Shown here: positions 15,639 to 23,767 of the stretch, in pieces
How the letters are laid out: each line of letters starts with the position of its first letter
How positions within the stretch are numbered: the first letter of the stretch is position 1
Source: Deinococcus taeanensis
GTDB taxonomy: Bacteria > Deinococcota > Deinococci > Deinococcales > Deinococcaceae
Assembly: GCF_020229735.1 (NCBI RefSeq)
Contig: NZ_CP083456.1
Span: 194,001 to 258,000 of the forward strand
Direction of reading: 5' to 3'
DNA length: 64,000 bases
Position numbers and translations under genes: made by a program
Notes under the pieces: generated by a model
Databases searched by the model: none
What the model saw: only the letters and a program-made list of their open reading frames with translations
Told to the model about the DNA's origin: nothing

Positions 15639-15984
15639 GGCGTTATGGAATCAGGTCACGGCCCAGGAAGTGTAGAAGCCGCCACCAAGTCAGCGCCAGG
15701 CCAAGGCCCACGCAACCCACGGTGAACCTCTCGGGCGCGCGCCCTCACCGGCCCGCCATACACGCGGCGCCGGCCAGCGGACTCACCTTCAGCGCAGCAG
15801 GCTCAGCCGGACCAGGGCCAAGAGAACCCACGAACAGCACCGGGAGCCCCCGGCCAGACGCGCGGTGACCTGAACGCAAAGGGCGCGGCGGCGGGCGCGC
15901 CCGCGAACCCCACGACTGACCGGGTGACAGGGGGCCCAGGACCGCCTGAATTGCCCGCGCCGCCGGCCCGACCCGTTCGCCTGG
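15639..15984. other. Intergenic stretch, nothing recognised
   Basis: About 345 bases between the SDR start and the recQ fragment end. It should contain the SDR promoter on the minus strand, but I cannot point to a clear -10/-35 pair. No gene or repeat seen. Confidence 0.45.
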
Positions 15985-16464
15985 CTACGCTCCGGCCGGC
16001 TCCGGATCAAGCAGTCCGCCTTCCAGCACGACTGCCAGCGCGAGCTGCTGGTAACCCTGCTGGTCAAACAGGACCGTCACCGCGTGCTCATCGCACCGGA
16101 CCACCGTCCCGGCGCCCAGCGTGCGGTGCGTGACCCGGCGGCCCACGTCAAAGGGCCGTTCACACGCCGGCGGGCCGCCGGCGCCCTCAACGGCGGCGCA
16201 GTTGTCGCAGCCCGCGCACGGCCCCGGAGCGGCCTCCCCGAAGTAGTTCAGCAGGTACTCCCGGCGGCAGGCGCCCGTTTCAGCGTACCCGCGCATCATG
16301 TCCAGCCGCGACTGCTCGAATGTCCGCCGGTGCCGCTGAGCTTCAGCGGCGCGCGCCGCGGCGTCCAGCGCGTCCACGGTTCCGTTCATGGTGAGCGTTC
16401 CGTCCCGCCGCTGGCACAGCGCCCCGGCCTCCGCCAGCCGCCGCAGGGCTGTTCGCAGCCAGCC
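15985..16464 (-). pseudogene. recQ: 3' fragment of a RecQ-like helicase
   Basis: From about 16464 down to the TAG at 15985 the translation matches the C-terminal part of RecQ: GWLRTALRRLAEAGALCQRRDG (end of the winged-helix region), then MMRGYAETGACRREYLLNYFGE and CAGCDNC, the zinc-binding segment. After it comes VGRRVTHRTLGAGTVVRCDE, a beta-rich extension of the type fused to some RecQ proteins. The helicase core (DEAH motifs) is absent, and upstream the frame stays open but loses similarity. About 160 residues remain of a protein usually 600-750 long. It may be a decayed gene end or, less likely, a small stand-alone protein starting at ATG 16389. Confidence 0.72.
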
Positions 16465-16788
16465 AGGCCGGACCCCGAGGCCGCGCGTTGTCCCTGGTGA
16501 ACCTTTTGGGCCGGCGTGCGCAGCGGACGCCAGGCCCCGTACTGAAGCGTTCGCGGCCCAGGGGCCTGCCCCAGCGCGCCGGGGGGCCAGGCGCCTGAAG
16601 GCGGCGTCACCCGCGTCGGCGCTGAGCCTCGCCGACGCTCACGCTTTCTGTACAGTCCGGCGCGCCGCAGAGGTCCGCCAGGCTCGTGCGCTCCCGGCGA
16701 CCGTCTGCGCGGCCCGCACTCCGCTTCTCAATGCGTTCTGAAGGCGCAGGCCACCTGCGGACCCGGTTAAGGCTCTACAACACAGGCC
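16465..16788. other. Intergenic stretch upstream of the CvpA-CAP gene
   Basis: About 320 bases with no recognised gene. It should hold the promoter of the next gene and the breakpoint where recQ similarity ends. Confidence 0.4.
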
Positions 16789-17760
16789 ATGCCTGATCCT
16801 CTTCTTCCTGGCTTGCAGGTGGTCACGGTGACGGACGGGGTCATCGTGGCGGTGGTGCTGCTTGCCGCGTGGAGGGGCGCGCGGCGCGGCTTTCTCGCAG
16901 GCACCCTCGGACTGCTGTGGCTGGTTCTGCCCGTGCTGGTCGCCCTGCAGTTCTCCGGCCCGGTGGCCGGCGCGCTGGCCGGGTCCTGGTCACCCACGTG
17001 GACCCGGCCGGCCGCGTTCGTGGCGCTGTTCGTCCTGACCGGCGCCCTCACCGACAGCCTCGGGTGGGCGCTGCTGGGCCGGCTGCCGAGGAGGGCGCAC
17101 GCCGCGCCCCTCAACCGCCTGTCTGGCGTCCTGCAGGGGGCCACGACCGGCGTGCTGACCGCCGGGGTCGTAGTGGCGGTGCTCTTCACGCTGCCGGTGC
17201 CAGCCGGCCTTCAGGCGGATCTGAACCGGAGCCGGCTGGCTGCGCCGCTGTGGCAAGGCGCGCGGTTGGCCGGGCAGGCCGCCGGGCCGGTCTTCGGGGA
17301 GGCGCTGCGCGCCCTGCAGCCCAGGCGGGCGCCGGGCCGGCACGTCGACCTGCCGTTCACGGTTCGGGACGCGCCGCCGGCGCCCCTGCTGGAAGCGCGG
17401 ATGCTTGAACTCGTGAATGCCGCCCGGGCAAAAGCCGGCCTGCCGGGGCTGCGGGCCGACCCGGCGCTGCGCGCCGTCGCGCGGCGGCACTCGGCGGACA
17501 TGTTCGCCCGCGGGTACTTCGCTCATGTCAACCCGGACGGGGCCTCGCCGTTCGACCGCATGAAGGGCGCCGGCGTGCGGTACTTCACGGCCGGTGAGAA
17601 CCTGGCCCTGGCGCCCACGGTCGGCGCGGCGCACGTCAACCTGATGAACTCACCGGGCCACCGGGCGAACATCCTGGGGCGGCGGTTCGGCCGCGTGGGA
17701 ATCGGGATCGTGGACGGCGGTCACCGGGGCGTCATGGTAACGCAGGCCTTCAGGAACTGA
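16789..17760 (+). CDS. CvpA-family membrane domain fused to CAP (SCP/PR-1, YkwD-like) domain
   Basis: The 323-residue protein joins a CvpA-like membrane part (residues 15-140, four hydrophobic segments, WRGARRGFLAGTLGLLW at the start) to an extracytoplasmic CAP domain (residues 205-322). CAP hallmarks are MLELVNAARAKAGLPGL, ARRHSADMFARGYFAHVNP, GENLA and SPGHRANIL. YkwD-like CAP proteins occur at the cell surface; the active-site histidines are present (RRHSADM, SPGHRANI). The fusion suggests a membrane-anchored enzyme or binder. Start ATG 16789 has weak ribosome-binding signals. Stands alone. Confidence 0.87.
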   Translation: MPDPLLPGLQVVTVTDGVIVAVVLLAAWRGARRGFLAGTLGLLWLVLPVLVALQFSGPVAGALAGSWSPTWTRPAAFVALFVLTGALTDSLGWALLGRLPRRAHAAPLNRLSGVLQGATTGVLTAGVVVAVLFTLPVPAGLQADLNRSRLAAPLWQGARLAGQAAGPVFGEALRALQPRRAPGRHVDLPFTVRDAPPAPLLEARMLELVNAARAKAGLPGLRADPALRAVARRHSADMFARGYFAHVNPDGASPFDRMKGAGVRYFTAGENLALAPTVGAAHVNLMNSPGHRANILGRRFGRVGIGIVDGGHRGVMVTQAFRN

Positions 17761-17853
17761 GCGCCAGGCGGGCAGGGGGAGGCTGCGCCTCTGAGGCGGG
17801 TGAAGCGCTTTGGCGCATGGCCGTTCAGCCCGGCGACGGGGTGGGGTGGGGAC

Positions 17854-18129
17854 ATGACCCTGCCGCTCTCCCCGCCGCTCAGTCGGAAGGTCGTGACGCC
17901 GGAACTGGAATTGCGCGGCGCTGCGGAGGACCTGTTCGCCCAGGTGCTGCCGGTGGTCCGGGCGGGCGTGACCGGGGCGCGTCCGGAGCCGTTCCATGAG
18001 CCCACGTGGCTGTACGAGAACCACCCGCTGCGTGAGCGCAAGGGGCTGCAGACGATCTGGCGTGGGCCGGACCGGGTCGACGTTCTCCTGGCTGGCGCCG
18101 GGCGTCCAGGGGCAGGGGGTGGGCTGTGA
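17854..18129 (+). CDS. Hypothetical protein, possibly truncated
   Basis: The 91-residue frame starts at ATG 17854 and reads SRKVVTPELELRGAAEDLFAQVL and HEPTWLYENHPLRERKGL, which look like real protein. The last 15 residues are Gly/Ala/Arg rich, as if the frame had been lost near 18090; another frame continues to 18337. No family recognised. An N-terminal fragment of a frameshifted gene is as likely as a complete small gene. Confidence 0.35.
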   Translation: MTLPLSPPLSRKVVTPELELRGAAEDLFAQVLPVVRAGVTGARPEPFHEPTWLYENHPLRERKGLQTIWRGPDRVDVLLAGAGRPGAGGGL

Positions 18130-18379
18130 ACAGCGCGCGGCAGTTCTTCACGTGGCGTTTGAGGGATTCGGGGCGGCCGGAGCCGGGCGTGCGGGGTTAG
18201 AGGACAGTGTGGCGTCCGGCCGGGTGGCGCAGCGGCGGGGGGATAAGCTCCACGGGTTCGGCTGGGCGGGGCGCCGGCGGACCGGCATCACGCTCAGTGG
18301 CGTGGAGGACTGCAGGCGCGCGCTGCAGCTGACCTGAGAGGCGTGAAGGACGCCGCCAGCCCACCTGCCGGCGCGAGTG

Positions 18380-18415
18380 GCCACAGGCCGGCTGCCTCAG
18401 CAGCCGGCCTGTGGC
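18380..18415. terminator. Long perfect hairpin, terminator-like
   Basis: A 16-bp perfect inverted repeat (18380-18395 with 18400-18415) separated by CTCA. No U-run follows on either strand, so it may be a bidirectional terminator lacking the U-tract or a structural element. It lies between the hypothetical gene and the end of the minus-strand FCD regulator gene. Confidence 0.6.
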
Positions 18416-18514
18416 GCGGGCGGTGCGCCGACCTGGGCGCGCGGCCGTGAAACCGGCGTGCCCAGGTCCGGGACGCGCCGCTGTGTCGTGGCTGGCTGCG
18501 GCGCTCCTGCGTGG

Positions 18515-19246
18515 TCAGGCGGTGCCGGCGTCACGGATGGGGTTGAGCCAGTCGCCCAGGGCCTGCAGGTTTTCCTGGGCGCGGATCAGGTGGCGCTGCA
18601 CGGCGTCCTGCGTGGCGACGGGGTCGCGGCGCTTGAGGCCGTCGAAGATGGCCCAGTGGAACACCTGCGCCTGCTGCGCGGCGCCGGGTTTGAGGATCGT
18701 CTGCTGGAAGCCGACTTTGAGCAGTTCATGCACCGGTTCGAGCAGCTTGGCGAGAATGGCGTTCTTGCCGCCCTGGATCAGGGCCACGTGGAACTGGGCG
18801 TCGAGTTCCGAGAAGCGGTCGGGGTCGTCGAGGTACTGGTCCATGGTGCGCAGCAGGGTTTCCATGTGCCCCAGGTCGCGGTCGGTCATGCGCGTGGCCG
18901 CCAGGCCGGCGAGTTTGACCTCGAACACCATGCGCGCTTCCAGCAGTTCGGACTGCACGGTGTAGAACGACGCGCCTTTGCCGAGGTGCATCAGCACCTG
19001 CGGGTCCATGGGGTTCCACCGGTGCGCGGGGTTGACGGTGGTGCCCCGGCCCTGCTGAATTTCGATCAGGCCTTTTTCGGCGAGCACTTTCATGGCCTCG
19101 CGGATCACGACGCGGCTGACGTCGAATTCCTCGGCCAGTTCTGCTTCTTTGGGGAGGCGGGAGAGCGGTGAGACGTGGCCGGTCACGATGCGACGCGTCA
19201 GTTCCGACTGCACCAGGTGACGGCGACTGAGGCTTTTGGTGGTCAC
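18515..19246 (-). CDS. GntR/FadR-family (FCD domain) regulator of the adjacent sugar locus
   Basis: The 243-residue protein has a winged helix at residues 8-75 (LPKEAELAEEFDVSRVVIREAMKVL and GLIEIQQGRGTTV), then an FCD ligand domain at 85-225 with the metal-site histidines in the DAQFHVALIQG and VQRHLIRAQEN regions. FCD regulators usually respond to sugar acids. It is divergent from the binding-protein operon, the standard layout for control of that operon and itself. GTG 19246 follows TAAGCT (19253-19258) by six bases, with TGGACA 18 bp upstream, so the mRNA looks leaderless. Confidence 0.92.
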   Translation of the reverse strand: MTTKSLSRRHLVQSELTRRIVTGHVSPLSRLPKEAELAEEFDVSRVVIREAMKVLAEKGLIEIQQGRGTTVNPAHRWNPMDPQVLMHLGKGASFYTVQSELLEARMVFEVKLAGLAATRMTDRDLGHMETLLRTMDQYLDDPDRFSELDAQFHVALIQGGKNAILAKLLEPVHELLKVGFQQTILKPGAAQQAQVFHWAIFDGLKRRDPVATQDAVQRHLIRAQENLQALGDWLNPIRDAGTA

Positions 19247-19508
19247 GCGTCCAGCTTAGTTCATGTCCCACCGGTTTGTCCAGAAAGATATGACCTATCG
19301 GGCAGCGGGCCTGTCTGCGGTCTGACGCCGGGATTATGGCCGCCCAGCGTGTTCCATTGCCCTATTGTCTGGGGCGCACGTTGACAAGGCCCCCCTGATC
19401 CCGTATACAAAGATAGTACGTTTAATCAAGTGCCGCTGCTGCGCTCGGCGTCCGGTCCAGCCGTTCACCACGGCTCGCCCGACGCCCTTCCTGACCCCGG
19501 AGGTCTGT
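19247..19508. promoter_or_regulatory. Divergent promoter region of the sugar locus
   Basis: Rightward promoter: TTGACA (19381-19386), exactly 17 bp, TATACA (19404-19409), about 100 bp before ATG 19509, a near-consensus sigma-70 site. Leftward promoter for the regulator: TGGACA-N18-TAAGCT, leaderless. A small dyad GATA-N5-TATC at 19287-19299 lies between them and is a candidate operator, though it is short. Confidence 0.7.
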
Positions 19509-20783
19509 ATGTCACGCTCTTTTCTCTCGCTGTCCGCCGCCCTGACGCTGTGCACCCTGTCCGTCGCCCACGCCGAGGCGTTCAACTGGAAGGCCCAGAG
19601 AGGTAAGACCATTACAGTCAGTGTGGTCAAAAGCCCCTGGTCCGACATCCTGCAAGACCGGCTCGGTGAGTTCGAGAAACTCAGCGGCATCAACGTCAAC
19701 CTGACGGTCCTGCCCGAGCAGCAGGCGCGCCAGAAACTCGCCATCGACTTCGCCTCCGGCGGCCGCACGGTCGACGTGTTCGACTCCAGCCTCACCGTGG
19801 AGAAGTCCCGCTTCTCGCAGGCCGGCTGGTACGAACCGCTGAACAAGTACATGGTGGCCGGCAAACTCGATCCGAACTACCGCTTCGACGACTTCTTCAC
19901 CTCCGCGCGCACCGCCGTCAAGACCAGCGAAGGCCAGATTATCGGGCTGCCCTGGAAGGCGGACGTGCAGGTGCTGTACTACCGCAAGGACCTCTTCGCG
20001 CAGGCGGGCCTCAAGGCGCCCACCACCCTCGAGGAGCTTGAAAGCGCCGCGGCGAAACTGCACGTGCCCGGCAAGATGTACGGCTACGCCGCCCGCGGCC
20101 TGAAAAACGCCAACGCCTACACCTTCGCTTTCGCGCTGCAGGCGTTCGGCGGCAAATGGGTGGACAGCAAGGGCAACTCCGCCGTCAACAGTGCCCAGGC
20201 CGTCAAGGCCCTGAACTGGTACAGCGGCATGCTCAAGAAGTACGCGCCGCCCAGCGTGATCAGCTACAACTGGAGCGAAGTGCTGGGCCTGTTCCAGCAG
20301 GAGCAGCTGGCGATGTTCAACGACGGCATCGGCTTCGCGGTGCAGCTGGAAGACAAAACCAAATCCAAGGTCGCCGGAAAGGTCGGCTACGCGGTGCTGC
20401 CCGGCCGCCTGGCGCCCGCCACGTACAACGCCCTGGCGATGTCCTCCCGCAGCGGCAACAAGGACGCGGCGTTCGTGTTCATGCAGTGGGCCACCAACCG
20501 CGCGTTTGACAAGTACCTCGTGGAAAACGGCGTGACCTCCCCGCGCCAGTCGAGCTGGACGACCGCCACGAACAAGCCGCTGGACACCATTCCCTGGGCC
20601 AAAACCTACTTTGACGCCCTGAAGGTCGCCAAGCCCGCCTTCCCGGAAGTGCCCCCGGTGCAGGAAATGCGCGACACGGTCGGCATCGCCATCGTCCAGT
20701 CCATCCAGGGCGCGGCGTCCAAGCCGGCGCTCGACCAGGCCAACCGGGACTTCCAGACCGCGCTGAACAGCGCCAAGCAATGA
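19509..20783 (+). CDS. ABC transporter sugar-binding protein (extracellular, family 1)
   Basis: The 424-residue protein starts with a Sec signal peptide (MSRSFLSLSAALTLCTLSVAHA, cleavage likely after AHA). The mature part is a two-lobe binding protein: TVSVVKSPWSDIL, FEKLSGINVNLTVLPEQQ, then GLPWKADVQVLYYRKDLFAQAGL, the usual signature region of family-1 sugar-binding proteins. It should deliver a sugar or sugar derivative to the two permeases encoded next. ATG 19509 follows GGAGG by seven bases, and a strong promoter lies upstream. A small 1-nt gap separates it from the first permease, so the three transport genes are one unit. Confidence 0.92.
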   Translation: MSRSFLSLSAALTLCTLSVAHAEAFNWKAQRGKTITVSVVKSPWSDILQDRLGEFEKLSGINVNLTVLPEQQARQKLAIDFASGGRTVDVFDSSLTVEKSRFSQAGWYEPLNKYMVAGKLDPNYRFDDFFTSARTAVKTSEGQIIGLPWKADVQVLYYRKDLFAQAGLKAPTTLEELESAAAKLHVPGKMYGYAARGLKNANAYTFAFALQAFGGKWVDSKGNSAVNSAQAVKALNWYSGMLKKYAPPSVISYNWSEVLGLFQQEQLAMFNDGIGFAVQLEDKTKSKVAGKVGYAVLPGRLAPATYNALAMSSRSGNKDAAFVFMQWATNRAFDKYLVENGVTSPRQSSWTTATNKPLDTIPWAKTYFDALKVAKPAFPEVPPVQEMRDTVGIAIVQSIQGAASKPALDQANRDFQTALNSAKQ

Positions 20784-20784
20784 C

Positions 20785-21696
20785 ATGACCACCTCACCGC
20801 TGCCCGGCACGCCCGTCCGGCGCCCCAGGCGCCGGCCCACGGCCCCGCTGCTGTTCGTTCTGCCCGCGCTGCTGCTGACGGTCATCGTGATCGCCTTTCC
20901 GCTGGGCTACACCCTGTACCAGTCGATGACCAACTGGGTGATCACCAGCCCCAACCCACCGAAATTCATCGGCCTGGCCAACTACGCTGAACTGCTGCGC
21001 GACCAGCGCGCGCTGCAGTCGCTGACCCGGACCCTGCTGATCACGGTGTGCTCGGTGAGCCTGCAGATGGTGCTGGGCGTGGCCATGGCGCTGGTGATGA
21101 ACAAGCACTTCTTCGGCCGCGGCCTGTTCCGGACCCTGGCGCTGTTCCCGGTGGTGGCCACGCCGGTGGCGATCTCGCTGATCTTCGTCACGATGATGAA
21201 CCCCCAGACCGGCGTGCTCAACCACTTCCTGACGTCGCTGGGCCTGAACGCGCAGCAGTGGATCTACGCGGAGAAGAGCGTGCTGCCCGCGCTGATCCTG
21301 GTGGACACCTGGCAGTGGACGCCGTTCGTGATGCTGATTGCCCTGGCCGGCCTGGCGACCCTGCCGAACGAGCCGTACGAGGCGGCCATGATCGACGGCG
21401 CCAACCCCTGGCAGACCTTCTGGGCGATTACCCTGCCGATGCTGATGCCCTCGCTGTTCGTGGCGCTGCTGTTCCGCGCCATCGACACGCTCAAGCTGTT
21501 CGACACCATCTATGCGATGACGCAGGGCGGCCCGGGCACCGCGTCGGAAACCATCAACCTGTACCTGTACACCCTGAGCTTCAACTACTTCCGCATGGGG
21601 TACGCCTCAAGCATGGTGATCGCGCTGCTCGTGCTGGTGCTGGGCATCACGCTGCTGCTGATCCGCGCGCGGAAACTCGCGGAGGACCGTTCATGA
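20785..21696 (+). CDS. Sugar ABC transporter permease, MalF/UgpA type
   Basis: The 303-residue protein has six membrane segments. The EAA loop that contacts the ATPase is visible near residue 195 (EPYEAAMIDGANPWQTFWAITLP). The cytoplasmic N-terminus is Arg/Pro rich. It should form the channel with the following permease. The start is one base after the binding-protein stop, and the stop overlaps the next ATG by four bases. Substrate cannot be read from the sequence. Confidence 0.92.
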   Translation: MTTSPLPGTPVRRPRRRPTAPLLFVLPALLLTVIVIAFPLGYTLYQSMTNWVITSPNPPKFIGLANYAELLRDQRALQSLTRTLLITVCSVSLQMVLGVAMALVMNKHFFGRGLFRTLALFPVVATPVAISLIFVTMMNPQTGVLNHFLTSLGLNAQQWIYAEKSVLPALILVDTWQWTPFVMLIALAGLATLPNEPYEAAMIDGANPWQTFWAITLPMLMPSLFVALLFRAIDTLKLFDTIYAMTQGGPGTASETINLYLYTLSFNYFRMGYASSMVIALLVLVLGITLLLIRARKLAEDRS

Positions 21697-22565
21697 CCGT
21701 CACAGAAGTCCGCCCGCCTGCCGCCGCGCCGGCGCGCCGCCGGGTCCGCCCGCACGCGCTCAAGGCCCAGCTGCTGCCGATGCTGATCTCCGCGTTTTTC
21801 ATCGTGCCGATCGTGTTCGTCTTCTACTGGATGGTGTCGATGTCGTTCCAGACGCAGGTGGAGATCAGCGCCAGTCCCCCCACCTTCTGGTCGGCCCAGC
21901 CCACCACCGAGTGGTACAGCCAGCTGATGCGCCGCATGCCGTTCGTGCAGTACACCTGGAACAGCCTGGTGGTGGGAGTGTCCGCCACCGCGATCGGCCT
22001 CGCGATCGGCCTGCCGGCCGCGTACGCCATCGCCCGCTGGCGGCTCTCGGGCCTGAGCACCCTGTTCCTGATCACGCGCATCACGCCCGCCATCAGCTTC
22101 CTGATTCCCTGGTACATCATCGCCAAGCGCCTGAACCTGGGTGACTCGCTGGTGATCATCACGCTGCTGCACATCACCATCACCCTGCCGCTGATCATCT
22201 GGATCATGATCGGGTTCTTCGAGGCGCTGCCGACCGATCTCGAGCAGGCCGCCACGGTGGACGGCTGCACCGCGTGGCAGTCCTTCGCGCTGATCGCCGT
22301 GCCGCTCGTGAAGCCGGGCATCGTGGCCGCCGTGATCCTGGCGTTCATCCAGTCCTGGAACAACTTCCTGTTCGCCGCCGTGCTGGGCGGCCCCGGCTCG
22401 CAGACGCTGCCCGTGACGGTCTACGGCATGCTGAGCTTCGAGCAGGCCAACTGGGGCCCGCTGGCCGCGGCCGCCACGCTGGTGTGCCTGCCCGTCATTG
22501 TCGGCACCATCTTCTTCCAGCGCCAGCTGGTCGAAGGCCTGACCGCCGGCGCCATGAAAGGCTGA
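21693..22565 (+). CDS. Sugar ABC transporter permease, MalG/UgpE type
   Basis: The 290-residue protein is the partner permease, with six membrane segments and the EAA loop near residue 178 (DLEQAATVDGCTAWQSFALIAVPL). ATG 21693 overlaps the previous stop. The frame is open far upstream, but that part shadows the first permease. The gene is followed by a strong terminator at 22588-22640, so the transport unit may end here. No ATP-binding subunit is encoded in this locus, so a shared ATPase from elsewhere is needed. Confidence 0.92.
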   Translation: MTVTEVRPPAAAPARRRVRPHALKAQLLPMLISAFFIVPIVFVFYWMVSMSFQTQVEISASPPTFWSAQPTTEWYSQLMRRMPFVQYTWNSLVVGVSATAIGLAIGLPAAYAIARWRLSGLSTLFLITRITPAISFLIPWYIIAKRLNLGDSLVIITLLHITITLPLIIWIMIGFFEALPTDLEQAATVDGCTAWQSFALIAVPLVKPGIVAAVILAFIQSWNNFLFAAVLGGPGSQTLPVTVYGMLSFEQANWGPLAAAATLVCLPVIVGTIFFQRQLVEGLTAGAMKG

Positions 22566-22587
22566 CGTTTTCCCGGCCGCCCTTCCG

Positions 22588-22640
22588 GCGCGCGGCCGCC
22601 CCTGACACTGCCTGAGCTGCCAGGGGCGGCCGCGCGCTTT
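22588..22640 (+). terminator. Terminator after transport genes
   Basis: A 17-bp perfect stem (22588-22604 with 22621-22637), 16-nt loop, followed by TTT. It separates the three transport genes from the aldolase gene and could end most transcripts. Confidence 0.75.
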
Positions 22641-22669
22641 CGCTGCTCTGCCCTTCTTCCGAGGTACCT

Positions 22670-23641
22670 ATGACCCACGCAACCCCCGATTCTTCTGCCT
22701 TTCACGTGCGCGGCCTGATTGTGCCGATCGTCACGCCCTACACCCCCCAGGGCGCGGTGGACCTCGCGCAGACCGAGGCGCTCGCGCACTTCTACGCCCG
22801 GCTGAACGTCCCGGCGCTGTTTCCGGGCGGCACCACCGGCGAGTTCGCGCTGCTGACCCCCGGGGAACGTGAAGCGCTGCTCGAAGCGGTGGTGCGCGGC
22901 GTCCGCGCCAGCGGCGGCGCCGCGACGCAGATCATCGCCCACACCGGCGCGGCGACCCTGGATGAGGTGCTGCGCCTCAGCCGTCACGCCCAGGCCCAGG
23001 GGGTCCGGGCGGTGGCGGTCGTCACGCCCTACTACTACGGGTACGAGGATGAGGCGATCCTGGCGTTCTACCAGGCCGTCTGCCGGGCCCTGCCGGACCT
23101 CGCGGTCTACGCCTACACCATCCCGCAGCGCGCCGGAAACACCATGACGGCCGCCAGCGTGGCCGAGCTGGGCCGCGAGCCGAACTTCGCGGGCATCAAG
23201 GATTCCAGCGGCGACATGCACCGCCTGCTGGCGCTGATCGACGTGCCAGGCCTCAGCGTGCTGGCCGGCGCGGACGACCTGTGCTACCCGTTCATGGCCA
23301 GCGGCGGGCACGGCCTGGTGTCCGGCCCGGGCGGCGTGGTGCCGGAACTGTTCCAGGCGTTTTTCGCGGCGCTGGACGCCGGGCAGGCGGCGCGCGCCCT
23401 GGCCCTGTCGCGGCACATCCGGACCTTCAGCCGGATCATCCGGGGCGGCGGGCGGATCGACTACCTCAAGGCCGGCCTTGACTGGCGGGGCCTGAGCAAC
23501 GGCCCGTCGCGCCCGCCCCTGCCGAACCTGGGCGGCGCCGAGCGGCGCGCGCTGACGGAGCAGCTCAGCGCCTTCGCTCAGGCGCTCGCGGCCGACGGCG
23601 TGCCGCTGACGGCCGCTGCGGTCCGCGACGCCGTGCTGTAA
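22670..23641 (+). CDS. DapA/NanA-family aldolase
   Basis: The 323-residue protein is a class I aldolase or dehydratase of the dihydrodipicolinate synthase family. GGTTGEFALLT near residue 46 and the Schiff-base lysine in NFAGIKDSSGD near 178 are intact; the YN-P type motif appears as YAYTIPQRAG near 146. Family members cleave or form 2-keto-3-deoxy sugar acids, sialic acid or aminoketopimelate. In this locus a role as sugar-acid aldolase is likely. The ATG follows GAGG with good spacing. A terminator precedes it and a weaker hairpin follows it. Confidence 0.88.
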   Translation: MTHATPDSSAFHVRGLIVPIVTPYTPQGAVDLAQTEALAHFYARLNVPALFPGGTTGEFALLTPGEREALLEAVVRGVRASGGAATQIIAHTGAATLDEVLRLSRHAQAQGVRAVAVVTPYYYGYEDEAILAFYQAVCRALPDLAVYAYTIPQRAGNTMTAASVAELGREPNFAGIKDSSGDMHRLLALIDVPGLSVLAGADDLCYPFMASGGHGLVSGPGGVVPELFQAFFAALDAGQAARALALSRHIRTFSRIIRGGGRIDYLKAGLDWRGLSNGPSRPPLPNLGGAERRALTEQLSAFAQALAADGVPLTAAAVRDAVL

Positions 23642-23664
23642 CGGTCCGCCTGACGTCCGGACGC

Positions 23665-23704
23665 GGTCGCCGCGCCGGACAGTGACCCGCGGCGGCGACC
23701 CTTT
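23665..23704 (+). terminator. Hairpin between aldolase and isomerase genes
   Basis: GGTCGCCGC (23665-23673) pairs with GCGGCGACC (23692-23700), followed by CTTT. A partial terminator or attenuator within the sugar locus. Confidence 0.5.
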
Positions 23705-23767
23705 CAGGTCGCCCCGCTCGCCTTCTCAATCTGCCGCCCGCCGCGCAGGCGGGCCCTGGAGCTCCTG

